Assembly: GCA_963755495.1 (NCBI GenBank)
Contig: CAVWJS010000006.1
Location: forward strand, 868,001 to 932,000
Direction: 5' to 3'
DNA: 64,000 nt
From: Bog-473 sp963755495
Lineage (GTDB): Bacteria; Actinomycetota; Acidimicrobiia; Acidimicrobiales; RAAP-2
Positions 7,752 to 17,954 of the stretch are shown here, one piece after another; within the stretch, counting starts at the first letter, position 1, and the number at the start of each line of letters is the position of its first letter. The position numbers and the translations under genes are program-made. The notes beneath the pieces were generated by a model. It saw only the letters and a list, made by a program, of their open reading frames with translations, made no database searches and was not told where the DNA came from.

Positions 7752-8863
7752 CCGCCGGAACCGTGAATCCAGAAGAACGTCCACGTGCGCTGTTGGTGAC
7801 CGCCGACGGCGTTGTCTTTGCCGGCGAGGCCGCGGGAGCGTCGGTTCCCGTGGCCACCGGAGAATTGGTGTTCAACACTGCGATGAGCGGCTATCAGGAG
7901 ATCATCTCGGACCCTTCCTACGCCGGACAGGTGGTGGCATTCACCAACACCCACATCGGCAACTACGGCACCAATGCCGAGGATGATGAGGCCGCGCAGC
8001 CCTTCTGCCGGGGCATCGTGGTGCGTGAGCTCACGGTGGACCCCTCGAACTGGCGGTCGTCGGAAGGGTTGGAGCACTTTCTTGTGCGCCACGGCTTGCC
8101 CGCCATTGCGGGAGTGGACACCCGGCGCCTGACCCGCCACATACGACGGGTGGGTTCCATCCCTTGTGCCTTCGGCACGGCCAGCGAGACCGAGCTGAGG
8201 GCCGCTGCTGCCGCAGCCCCTACGACCGATGGCGTGGATCTGGTCTCGGGCGTCACGGCGACCGCCGCTGCCACCTACGGGCACGGGCCCTTGCGCATCG
8301 TTGCCTTCGATTTCGGCGTGAAGACGGCCATGGTGCGCCAGTTGGCCGCGCTCGGAACCGTGACGGTCGTGCCGGCCGGAACGTCTGCCTCCGAGGTGCT
8401 GTCCCTCGACCCCGATGGGGTCTTTCTCTCCAATGGCCCCGGGGATCCGGCCGCCCTCCCTGGGCCACGCGACGTCATTGCCGATCTGTTGGGCCGGGTG
8501 CCCATCTTCGGGATCTGCCTGGGCCACCAGCTCCTTTCCGCCGCATTGGGCGGCACCACGTACAAGCTCCCCTTCGGCCATCACGGGGCCAATCACCCGG
8601 TGCAGCGACTGGCGACCGGTGTGGTCGAGATCACCAGCCAGAATCACAATTACGCCGTGGCTGCAGGCTCGGTGCCCGACGCCGAGGTGACCCACGTGAA
8701 TCTCAACGACGGCGTGATCGAAGGGATCCGCGCCCCCAGGGCAGCGGCTTTCTCGGTCCAGTACCACCCCGAGGCGGCGCCAGGGCCGCATGACGCCCGC
8801 TACCTCTTTGGCGAGTTCCGCTCGCTGATGGGGGAGCCGACCACACGCGCTGGACAGCGCTGA
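7748..8863 (+). CDS. carA: Carbamoyl-phosphate synthase small subunit
   Basis: Glutaminase subunit that feeds ammonia to CarB. The N-terminal domain has FNTAMSGYQEIISDPSYAGQ. The class I amidotransferase domain has FLSNGPGDP, the nucleophile elbow FGICLGHQLL with its Cys, and VQYHPEAAPGPHD with the His and Glu of the triad. The intact frame is 371 residues, standard length. It shares one CPSase with the arginine pathway, because no second carAB is seen next to the arg operon in this window. Confidence 0.97.
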   Translation: MTAGTVNPEERPRALLVTADGVVFAGEAAGASVPVATGELVFNTAMSGYQEIISDPSYAGQVVAFTNTHIGNYGTNAEDDEAAQPFCRGIVVRELTVDPSNWRSSEGLEHFLVRHGLPAIAGVDTRRLTRHIRRVGSIPCAFGTASETELRAAAAAAPTTDGVDLVSGVTATAAATYGHGPLRIVAFDFGVKTAMVRQLAALGTVTVVPAGTSASEVLSLDPDGVFLSNGPGDPAALPGPRDVIADLLGRVPIFGICLGHQLLSAALGGTTYKLPFGHHGANHPVQRLATGVVEITSQNHNYAVAAGSVPDAEVTHVNLNDGVIEGIRAPRAAAFSVQYHPEAAPGPHDARYLFGEFRSLMGEPTTRAGQR

Positions 8864-8888
8864 ACGAGAAGGACAGAGGGACGTCACC

Positions 8889-11800
8889 GTGCCGCGCCGC
8901 GAGGATTTAAGGACGATTCTGGTCATCGGATCGGGACCGATCGTGATCGGCCAAGCCTGCGAATTCGACTATTCCGGTACGCAGGCCTGCCGGGTCCTGG
9001 CTGAAGAGGGCTACCGCGTCGTGCTGGCCAACTCCAACCCGGCCACGATCATGACGGACCCGGCCACGGCCGACCGCACCTACGTCGAACCGTTGGACCC
9101 CGAAGTGCTCACCGCCATCATCGAGAAGGAGCGGCCCGACGCCCTGCTACCCACGCTCGGCGGCCAGACGGCACTCAACCTGACGATGAAGCTGGTCGAG
9201 CTCGGGGTGCTCGAGCGTTATGGCGTCGAGGTGATCGGGGCCCGCCCCGAGGCGATCTCGACGGCAGAGGACCGCGACAAGTTCAAGGCGGCAATGCAGG
9301 AGATCGGCCTCGAGGTGCCTCCATCGGGATTCGCCCACACCCTGGCCGAGGCCGAGGAGATCGCAGAAGAGATCGGGTATCCGATCATGGTCCGCCCCAG
9401 CTTCATCCTCGGCGGATCGGGGACCGGGATTGCCCAGGATGCGGCCCACTTCACCCAACTGGCCGTGGAGGGCCTGGCGGCCAGCCCGGTGGGCCAGATC
9501 CTGGTCGAGCGCTCGATCGCGGGATGGAAGGAGTACGAGCTCGAGGTCATGCGTGACGCGGCCGACAACTGCGTCGTCGTCTGCTCCATCGAGAACTTCG
9601 ATCCCATGGGGGTGCACACCGGCGACTCCATCACCGTGGCCCCGGCCCAGACGCTGACCGACGTCGAATACCAGGGGATGCGCGACGATGCCTTCGCCTG
9701 CCTGCGCCGCGTCGGGGTCGAGACAGGTGGCTCGAACGTGCAGTTTGCGGTGGATCCCCGTACGGGTCGCCGCGTCATCATCGAGATGAACCCGCGCGTG
9801 TCGCGCTCCTCGGCCCTGGCCTCCAAGGCCACCGGGTTCCCCATCGCCAAGATCGCGGCCCGCCTCGCCGTCGGGATACCTCCTCGACGAGATACCGAAC
9901 GACATCACCCGGGCGACGCCGGCCTCGTTCGAACCGACGATCGACTACGTGGTGACGAAGATCCCCCGTTGGGCTTTCGAGAAGTTGCCCGGCACGGACG
10001 GACGGTTGGGTACCCGGATGCAGTCCGTCGGCGAAGTGATGGCCATCGGGCGCACGTTCTGCGAATCGCTTCAGAAGGCGCTGCGGTCACTCGAACAAGG
10101 CCGCGCCGGGCTCAACGCCGACCAGGGGGAGCGCGTCATCGACGAGCTGGACGACGAGGAATTGCTCAGCGCGCATCGCGGTGGCCACGCCCGAACGCAT
10201 CTTCGAGCTGGAAGCGGCATTGCGCCGCGGCATTTGTGCCGCCGACATAGTGGCCCGCACTGGCATCGATCCGTGGTTCGTGCGGCAGATCGAGCGGATA
10301 AGCGTGGCACGTCAGCGGATCGCGGCGGCCGGCCAGCTCGACCGGGACGGTTACCGGCGAGCGAAGCGCCTCGGCTTTTCCGACGAGCAGCTGGCCTACC
10401 TTCTCCACACGAGCGCGGACGAGGTCCGGCGCGAGCGCTTGGCCCTCGGCGTGCGGGCCACCTTCAAGACGGTCGACACCTGCGCGGCGGAGTTCGAAGC
10501 TTTTACGCCGTACCACTACTCCACGTATGAGGAGGAGGACGAGGTTCGACCCTCGGAGCGGGACCGCGTCATCATCCTCGGTTCGGGGCCCAACCGTATC
10601 GGGCAGGGAATTGAGTTCGACTACTGCTGCGTCCACGCCTCCATGTCGTTGCGCGACGCCGGCTACGAGACGGTCATGATCAATTGCAACCCCGAGACGG
10701 TGTCGACGGACTACGACACCTCGGACCGGCTCTACTTCGAGCCGCTGACCGCCGAGGATGTGGCCAACGTGCTCGAGGCGGAGCAGGGCGCCGGAGGAAA
10801 AGTCGTCGGTGTCATCGTTGCGCTTGGAGGCCAGACGCCGCTCAAGCTGGCGGGGTCGTTGCCACCCGAGCTCGTACTCGGGACCAGTCCCGCATCGATC
10901 GACTTGGCCGAGGATCGCGAACGCTGGAATGCGCTCTGCAGCTCGTTGCACATCCCGCAGCCGCCAGGCGGGACGGCGACCAGCACGGCTGAGGCCCTCG
11001 CCATCGCCGGGAGCGTGGGCTATCCGGTGCTGCTGCGGCCGAGCTACGTGTTGGGTGGCCGCGCCATGGAGATCGTCTACGACGACGATGCGGTGCGCCG
11101 CGTCATGCATACCCTCACAACCGGTGCTCTGGCCCGGGAGGGTGGAGTGACGGCGGAGCGGCCCGTTCTCGTCGACCGCTTCTTGGAAGACGCCGTCGAG
11201 GTGGACGTCGATGCCGTGCGTGATGGCTCCGGGGAGACACTGATCGCCGGGATCATGGAGCACGTGGAGGAAGCGGGCGTTCATTCGGGCGACTCGGCGT
11301 GCGCCCTGCCTCCGCAGTCGCTCGGGGCCGAAGTCCTCGCCGCACTCGATCAGCACACCCGCGCTCTGGCCGATGCGCTGTCGGTGCGCGGCCTGATCAA
11401 TGTCCAGTTCGCCGTCAAGGACGGTCAGGTCTATGTCCTCGAGGCGAATCCCCGAGCCAGTCGGACGGTGCCCTTCGTGGCCAAGGCGACTGGCGTACCT
11501 CTGGCGATGGTGGCGGCACGGGTCATGGTCGGGCAGACCCTGGCCGAGCTGCGCCAGGTCGGTCTGCTTCCTCGCAATGCCACCGGCCAGGTGCCCGACG
11601 CTCGACCATGTGAGCGTGAAGGAAGCGGTCTTGCCCTTCGACCGCTTTCCCGGTGTCGATACCCTGCTCGGGCCCGAGATGCGCTCCACGGGTGAGGTCA
11701 TGGGGGTGGACAAGACGTTCGGCCTGGCCTTCGCCAAGAGCCAGATGGCGGCTGGTACCCGCCTGCCCGACTCGGGCACCGTGTTCCTCTCTCTGGCTGA

Positions 11801-12197
11801 TCGGGACAAGCCTGCCGGCTTGGAAGTCGCGCGTGCGTTCAGCGCGATGGGATTCTCCATTGCGGCCACCTTGGGCACGGCCGGCTACTTCCGTTCGCAA
11901 GGAGTGCCGGTCGACACGCTGGTCTCGAAGGTGGGCGAGGAGGGGGTCGCCTCCGATGCGGTCGAGCTCATCGCCCAGGGCAAGGTGCAGCTCGTGGTGA
12001 ACACACCTCGTGGATTGGGACCGCGGGCCGACGGTCAACACATTCGGATGGCTTCCATCACGTACCACGTGCCCTGCCTGACGACGCTGGCCGCGGCACG
12101 GGCGGCGGCCGGGGGCATCGCCGATGCACGCCAGCACCCGCTGGTGGTGCGCGCCTTGCAGGACCTTCATCTCGGGCTGGGTGAGCCTCGTTCGTGA
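8889..12197 (+). CDS. carB: Carbamoyl-phosphate synthase large subunit, three frameshifts
   Basis: Makes carbamoyl phosphate with two tandem ATP-grasp halves. Half 1 has ILVIGSGPIVIGQACEFDYS, the VRPSFILGGSGTG ATP loop and VIIEMNPRVSRSSALASKAT. Half 2 repeats the pattern with VIILGSGPNRIGQGIEFDY, LRPSYVLGGRAMEIVYDD and VLEANPRASRTVPFVAKATG. The C-terminal MGS-like allosteric domain reads VFLSLADRDK and later VVNTPRGLG. Frameshifts near 9878, 10168 and 11598 are each repaired by removing one base (for example GGGATAC to GGATAC). The repaired length is about 1100 residues, normal for CarB. GTG 12194 of pyrD overlaps its stop. Confidence 0.94.
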
Positions 12198-13195
12198 TCT
12201 CGGGGACGGACAGTCTGGGCACTACGGTGGGCTCGGTCGTTTTCCCGAACCCGATCATGACGGCCTCGGGGACCGCCGGGCATGGCGTAGAGCTCGGCTG
12301 ACTACGCGGATCTGTCGCAGCTGGGTGCCGTGGTGGTCAAATCAGTCTCGATCCGCCCGTGGGAGGGCAATCCTGCCCCCCGGGTACACGAGGTCGGGTC
12401 CAGCATGTTGAACAGCGTCGGACTGCAGGGTCCCGGATTAGCGGCCTGGTTGGCTGACGACCTGCCGGCGCTCGCAAACTGCGGGGCGCGGGTAGTAGCG
12501 AGCATCTGGGGCCAGTCGGTGGACGACTATGCCCAAGCGGCGGCAATGATCGCCCGGGCCGTGCAGAACGCGAATGGCGGGATCGGCCATCGTGGCGGTC
12601 GAGGTGAACGTGAGCTGTCCCAACGTGGAGGACCGCTCGCGGATGTTCGCCCACTCCGAACGGGCGACGGGCGCAGGTGGTGGCTGCTACCGAATGCGGT
12701 CTGCCCCGCTGGGCCAAGCTGAGCCCGAACGTGCCCGATATCGCGGCGATCGCCGGGGCGGCGCTCGCCGAGGGAGCCGAGGGGCTCACCTTGACCAATA
12801 CCTTGCTCGGGTTGGCACTCGACGTCGAGACGGGTCGCCCTGTGCTCGGGTGCCGGCGGCGGCGGACTCTCGGGGCAGGCCCTCCATCCAGTGGCAGTCC
12901 GGGCGGTATGGGAGTGCCGCAAGGCTTTCCCCGACGCGGGCATCATCGGTGTGGGCGGCGTGGCGTCGGGTCGGGATGCGGTCGAGTTCCTGCGGGCCGG
13001 GCGCCGATGCTGTGCAGGTGGGGACGGCGACATTCCGTGATCCTCGCGCCCCGTGGAAGGTTCTGCGTGAGCTCGGCGCGGTGGTGCGAGAAGAGGGGAA
13101 CAACAGTGGCGCGCGCTGCGTGCCGCCGGGCCGCGAGGGCAGTGACCGCGGTGCCACAACGAGAGGGAGCCAGGGAGGCAGTGAAGGAGCGGTGA
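12194..13195 (+). CDS. pyrD: Dihydroorotate dehydrogenase (class 1-like), heavily frameshifted
   Basis: FMN enzyme oxidising dihydroorotate to orotate. Reading across shifts gives GSVVFPNPIMTASGTAGHG, then LGAVVVKSVSIRPWEGNPAP, IVAVEVNVSCPNVEDRSRMF, RWAKLSPNVPDI, GLTLTNTLLG and IIGVGGVASGRDAVEFLRAG. These are the order and motifs of class 1B-type PyrD (NPI..ASG, N-x-SCPN, GGV.S..DA). At least five frameshifts occur (about 12300, 12580, 12670, 12850 and 13085). The stop TGA at 13193 comes from the final frame. No pyrK is seen, so the electron acceptor is uncertain. The shift density is the highest in the window. Confidence 0.85.
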
Positions 13196-13213
13196 GGGGA
13201 GACAAGCTTCGGA

Positions 13214-14040
13214 GTGCGGGTGGCGGAGGCCGTCGGACGTCTCGGGCCGCTCTGCGCCGGAATCGATCCGTCCGGTGACCTGCTCGAGGGCGTGGGGCCT
13301 GACCGACGACGTCAAGGGACTGCGCTCGTTCTGCCGGATCTGCGTCGAGGCCTTCGGCGGGGTCGTGCCGGTGATCAAGCCGCAGGTGGCGTTCTTCGAG
13401 CGCCACGGCTCGGCCGGGCTGGCCGAGCTCGAGCGACTGTTCGTGGACGCGGCCCGAGCCGGGCTCCTGGTGCTGGCCGACGCCAAGCGCGGGGACATCG
13501 ACACGACCGCGGCAGCCTACGCCGAGGCCTGGCTGGGCGAGGGGAGCACCCTGGCCGCGGACGCGGTGACGGCGCATCCGTATCTCGGGGTGGCGGCCCT
13601 TGCCCCCCTGGTGACCATGGCCGCCCGCACCGGCCGGGGGGTAATTGTGGTCACCCGGAGCTCAAATCCAGAAGGGCGGCTCGTTACAGGAGGCAGTGAC
13701 CGAGCTCAGGGGTCTCGGTGGAGGAGTCGATCCTGGCCGAGATCGCCGCCTGGAACGACTCGCTCGATGTCCCGACCGGGACGGTCGGCGCCGTGATCGG
13801 GGCCACGCTTGAAACAGACCGAAATTTCCATTGTGCCAGCTCGGAGGGGTAATTCTGGCGCCCGGCCTGGGCGCGCAGGGTGCACGCCCCGAGGATCTGC
13901 CGACACGATTCGCGGGGTGTGAACCCGGAAGTGTCCTGGTCAGCACCTCACGGAGCCTGCTCGCGAACGGGCCCGATCCGGTCGATCTGCGCCGGGCGGC
14001 CGCCGATCTGAGTGGCGAATTGGCGACCGTCCTGGGCTGA
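13214..14040 (+). CDS. pyrF: Orotidine 5'-phosphate decarboxylase, frameshifted
   Basis: Last step of UMP synthesis. Pieces from three frames assemble into the actinobacterial type 2 OMP decarboxylase: RLGPLCAGIDPS at the N-terminus, VVPVIKPQVAFFERHGSAG, the catalytic VLADAKRGDIDTTAAAYAEA, then VGAVIGATL and VILAPGLGAQGA. Shifts lie near 13290, 13700 and 13830. The start is uncertain. GTG 13214 is in frame with the N-terminus, but a GTG at 13192 overlapping the pyrD stop could be the true start if another base is wrong. It closes the pyr operon. Confidence 0.87.
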
Positions 14041-14078
14041 GTAGGGCTTTTAGGTGTGAACGGCGCGAACAGAGGCGC

Positions 14079-14090
14079 TATGGTCTCGCC
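14079..14090 (+). promoter_or_regulatory. -10 element for leaderless mihF transcript
   Basis: TATGGT at 14079-14084 is followed by six bases and then the mihF ATG at 14091. That places the predicted transcription start on the A of the start codon. No Shine-Dalgarno is present. A consensus -35 is not evident. Confidence 0.45.
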
Positions 14091-14408
14091 ATGCCGCAAC
14101 CTCCCGCACTCACTCCCGAGCAGCGCGCTGCTGCACTTGAAAAGGCCGCCAGAGTTCGCCGCGAGCGGGCCGTGGTGAAAGAGAAGCTCAAGATGGGCAA
14201 TCTCACGCTGGATCAATTGCTCACGCAGGCCGACTCCGACGAGACCGTCGGGAAGATGAAGGTGGTCTCGGTTCTCGAGTCCCTTCCGGGACTGGGCAAG
14301 GTCAAGGCGCGCCGTCTCATGGAGACCGTCGGCATCAGCGACAGCCGCCGTCTGCAGGGACTGGGCGCCAAGCAGCGCGAGTCGCTGCTCAAAGAGACTG
14401 CGCGCTGA
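14091..14408 (+). CDS. mihF: Actinobacterial integration host factor mIHF
   Basis: Small nucleoid DNA-binding protein specific to Actinobacteria. The 105-residue protein has a charged N-terminal helix (EQRAAALEKAARVRRERAVV) and KEKLKMGNLTLDQLL. An S13-like helix-two-turn-helix region follows: VVSVLESLPGLGKVKARRLM, then GISDSRRLQGLG. This matches mycobacterial and Streptomyces mIHF in length and order. Being immediately upstream of gmk and rpoZ is the conserved actinobacterial context. It is probably transcribed from its own leaderless promoter rather than only by read-through from pyrF. Confidence 0.93.
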   Translation: MPQPPALTPEQRAAALEKAARVRRERAVVKEKLKMGNLTLDQLLTQADSDETVGKMKVVSVLESLPGLGKVKARRLMETVGISDSRRLQGLGAKQRESLLKETAR

Positions 14409-14421
14409 GCCACTGATCTTC

Positions 14422-14981
14422 GTGCTCATCGGCCCCGGCGGGGCCGGCAAGGGCACGCTGGCCGCAGAGCTCGTCGCAGCTGATCCCACGCTCTGGTTGA
14501 GCCGTAGCTGGACCACACGTTCGCCGCGCCCCGGTGAGCGCGAGCGCAACTCCTATGAGTTCGTCGACCGGGCCACGTTCGAGAACGCGGTGGCACGAGG
14601 TGAGTTCTTCGAGTGGGCCGAGTTCCTGGGCAACCTGATGGGAACGCCCATTCCCCGGCCGCCGGAGGGATCCGACGTCCTTCTCGAGATAGACGTGCAG
14701 GGAGCCGAGCAGGTCTTGGCCAAGCGGCCCGATGCCACCGTCATCCTTCTTTTGCCGCCGTCGGTCGAGGTGCAAGCGGCCCGTCTGGCGGCCCGTGGGG
14801 ACGACGAGGAGCACATCGCGAGCGGGTGAAGAAGGGCGAGCAGGAGGTCGAGCGGGGGCGCCAGGTGGCAGCGTACACCGTGGTCAACGACGACCTGCGT
14901 CAGGCCCGGGGCGAGCTGGCCGCTATAGTTGACCGGACCCGAACGGCCGCTCCGCGCGCCGCAATCCCGGAGGACACCTAA
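14422..14981 (+). CDS. gmk: Guanylate kinase, frameshifted
   Basis: Converts GMP to GDP. The P-loop is GPGGAGKGTL. The GMP-binding part reads SRSWTTRSPRPGERERNSYE with the FVDRATFE segment, followed by LLEIDVQGAEQVL. A frameshift at about 14815 leads to the C-terminal RVKKGEQEVERGRQVAAYTV and NDDL. I give GTG 14422 as start, but an in-frame CTG at 14413 (giving LIFVLIGPGG) fits the usual N-terminus better and could be a non-standard or misread start. The stop TAA is directly followed by the rpoZ ATG. Confidence 0.88.
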
Positions 14982-15471
14982 ATGGCCCAAGGCCGCAACA
15001 CGCTCATGGATCCACCGATCGAGGATCTCTGGACAAGGTGGACTCCAAGTTCACGCTGGTCGCCCTGGGCTCGGCCCGGGCCCGTCAGGTGAACTCGTAC
15101 TACAACAGCCTGGGCGAGGGTCTGGGCAAGGTCGTGCCGCCGCAGGTCGCCTCGGTCTCGGGCAAGCCGGTTTCGATCGCTTTCGAGGAGATCGCCGCCG
15201 GCAAGGCGACCTACACCCGCCTCGACCCTGAGGAAGAGGCCGCACTGGCGGCGGCTGAGGCGGAGGTGGCTGAGGTCGTGCTGACCGAGGTCCTGGCCGA
15301 CGACATCGAAGACATCGAAGAGATCGAAGACGACGCAAGCGGCGCGATCGTGGACTCGCTCGACCTGGGCGCGGTAGACGCAGACGCAGACGCAGACGTT
15401 GACGATGTCGTCGAGGCCGACACCGAGATCGAGTTCTTGACGTCGGGGACGAGGACCCGACCGCAAGCTAG
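14982..15471 (+). CDS. rpoZ: RNA polymerase omega subunit with long acidic C-terminal tail, frameshifted
   Basis: Assembly factor that clamps the beta' subunit. The conserved core begins MAQGRNTLMDPPIEDL, shifts frame once near 15035, and continues DKVDSKFTLVALGSARARQV, NSYYNSLGEGLG and SIAFEEIAAGKATYTR, all typical omega text. Instead of stopping at about 80-90 residues it runs on for roughly 70 residues rich in Glu, Asp, Ala and Val, including a DADADADVDD repeat from (GACGCA)n at 15377-15398. A second shift near 15437 gives the natural end LDVGDEDPTAS and TAG at 15469-15471. Without it the frame runs into coaBC, so a fusion is unlikely. Confidence 0.87.
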
Positions 15472-15491
15472 CCGCGTGCGGAGATCCCGTC

Positions 15492-16741
15492 ATGACCGAA
15501 GAGCCGCACGTCCGAGAGCCTCGCCCCGTATCGTCCTGGGTGTCTGCGGCGGGATCGCGGCCTACAAGGCCGTCGAGGTGTGCCGGCTGCTGGTCGATGC
15601 CGGCGCCCACGTGATCCCGGTCCTCACCAGCGAGGCCACCCGCTTCGTCGGTGCCGTGACGTTCTCCGCCTTGGCCTCCGAGCCCGCGCAGACGTCGTTA
15701 TGGGACGAGGACTCGCCCATTCCCCACACCCGTCTCGGGCAGAGCGCCGACCTGATCGTGGTGGTGCCGGCGACGGCCCATTTCCTGGCGCGCTACGCCG
15801 CCGGGCTCTCCGACGACCTGTTGACGGCGACGCTTCTCGCCACCCGGGCCCCGGTTCTGGTTTGCCCAGCCATGCACACCGAAATGTGGGAGCACCCGTC
15901 CGTGCGGGAGAACCTGGCCACATTGACCCGACGGGGCGTGGGGATCGTGCCGCCGGCGGTTGGGCATCTGGCCGGGGGCGACTCCGGTGAGGGCCGGCTC
16001 GCCGATCCAGCGGACATCGTTGCCCGGGCTGCTGGCGCGATGCGAGGGCCCGCAGCGGACCGCGACCTGGCCGGGCAGCGCGTGGTGGTGAGTGCCGGTG
16101 GCACCCGTGAGGCGCTCGATCCGGTGCGCTTCCTGACCAACCGCTCCTCGGGCAAGCAGGGGCATGCGCATAGCCGAGGCAGCTGCCCGCCGGGGAGCGC
16201 AGGTGACGCTGGTCACCTCGTCGGGGCTCGCCCTGGCGGCCGATGTGAAGGCGGCAATCTTCCGGGTCGACGTGGAGAGCGCGGCCGACATGGAGGCGGC
16301 CCTGGACGGGCCGAGTCGTCAGGCCGATGTCGTCATCATGGCCGCCGCCGTGGCGGACTTCAGGCCAAAGGTGGCGGCCGACCAGCAAGCTCTCCAAAGA
16401 GGACGGCGTGCCGGAATTGGTTCTGGAGCCGACGCCCGACATCCTGACCGGCTTGGTGGCTCGCCGCACTCCGGGCCAGGTGCTGGTCGGGTTCGCGGCC
16501 GAGACCAACGATGTCGATCGAGCGCGGCCGCAAGAAGCTGCACCGCAAGGGGGTCGACCTGTTGGTCGTCAACGATGTGAGCGCTCCCGGCGCCGGCTTC
16601 GACCACGACACCAATGCCGTCACCATCCTCGACGCGGATGGCAGCACCACCGAGATCGCCCTGACGTCCAAGAATGCGGTTGCCAACGCCGTACTCGATA
16701 GGGTGATTGCCCACCAGAGTCAGAATCGGAGCCCCCAGTGA
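15492..16741 (+). CDS. coaBC: Bifunctional phosphopantothenoylcysteine decarboxylase/synthase, frameshifted
   Basis: Two coenzyme A steps. The CoaC half (FMN decarboxylase) reads RIVLGVCGGIAAYKAVEVCR, LIVVVPATAHFLARYAAGLS and PVLVCPAMHTEMWEHP with the catalytic His region. The CoaB half reads VVVSAGGTREALDPVRFLTN, SSGKQG, VVIMAAAVADFRPK and LLVVNDV. ATG 15492 has GGAG upstream, but the frame must change near 15520, then again near 16160, 16390 and 16510. The 3' end TGA overlaps the metK GTG. The gmk-rpoZ-coaBC-metK order is conserved in Actinobacteria. Confidence 0.9.
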
Positions 16742-17929
16742 AAACGACGTTCACCTCGGAATCAGTGACCGAGGGCCACCCCGACAAGATGGCGGACCAG
16801 ATTTCCGACGCCGTGCTCGACGCCATGCTCGAGGGCGATCCGGCCAGCCGGGTGGCCTGCGAAACGCTCCTGACGACAGGTCTTGTCGTCGTGGCGGGCG
16901 AAGTGACCACATCGACCTACGTCGACATCGCCGCCATCGTCCGCGAGACCGTGTGCGCCATCGGCTACGACAACGACGCCTACGGCTTCAACGGCAACAC
17001 GTGCGGCGTGTTGGTCTCGCTCGATGCGCAGTCTCCAGACATCGCCCAGGGCGTGGACAAGGCCTACGAATTCCGCACGGGCTTGGGCGGTGAGGACACG
17101 CTCAACGCCCAAGGCGCCGGGGACCAGGGAATGATGTTCGGCTACGCCTGCGACGAGACGCCCGACCTGATGCCGTTGCCGATCTGGCTGGCCCACCGTC
17201 TCTCGGAGCGGTTGGCCCAGGTTCGGCGCATTGGATCGGTGCCCTATCTGCGCCCCGACGGCAAGACGCAGGTCTCGGTGGTCTACGAGGGCGGGCGCCC
17301 CGTGCGGATCGACACGGTGCTTATCTCGACCCAGCACGCCCCCGGGATCGACCTCGAGCGAACAGCTGCTGGTCGACCTGACCGAGCACGTGATCAACCC
17401 CTTGTTGCCCAGCGACCTCGACACCGAGGGATTGCGGATCCTGGCCAACCCGACCGGTATTTTCGAGCTGGGAGGGCCGCACGCCGACACCGGCCTGACC
17501 GGTCGCAAGATCATCGTCGACACCTACGGCGGGATGGCCCGTCATGGCGGGGGCGCCTTCTCGGGGAAGGACCCCTCGAAGGTCGATCGTTCCGCGGCGT
17601 ATGCCGCTCGCTGGGTAGCCAAGCACGTTGTCGCAGCCGGTGCGGCGACCCGTTGCGAGGTTCAGGTGGCGTACGCCATCGGCGTGGCCCACCCCGTCTC
17701 GCTCATGGTCGAGACCTTCGGTACCGAGGTGGTGGACCCCGAGAGGATCGCCAGCGGCGTGAGAGAGATCTTCGATCTGCGCCCGGCCGCCATCACCCGC
17801 GACCTGGATTTGCGCCGCCCCATCTACAAGAAGACGGCCGCCTACGGCCATTTCGGCCGCTCGGAGAAGGAATTCACGTGGGAAGCGACTCCACGGGTCG
17901 ACGACCTGCGTGCGGCGCTCGGCCTCTGA
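16738..17929 (+). CDS. metK: S-adenosylmethionine synthetase, frameshifted
   Basis: Makes SAM from methionine and ATP. Motifs: EGHPDKMADQISDAVLDA at the N-terminus, the hexapeptide-like GAGDQGMMFGYA, then after a one-base shift near 17358 GGPHADTGLTGRKIIVDTYG and the GGGAFSGKDPSKVDRSAAY loop. The length is about 396 residues, normal for MetK. It starts at GTG overlapping the coaBC stop. Removal of one C in GAGCGAACAG restores EQLLVDL. Confidence 0.94.
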
Positions 17930-17954
17930 GGTCACCACGCCGGGTCAACGCTGC

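Noticed and set aside
15038..16447. Apparent fusion of omega subunit to CoaBC
   Set aside because: A frame change near 15437 gives omega a natural TAG stop at 15469-15471, and coaBC has its own GGAG and ATG at 15492. The continuous frame is explained by an indel.
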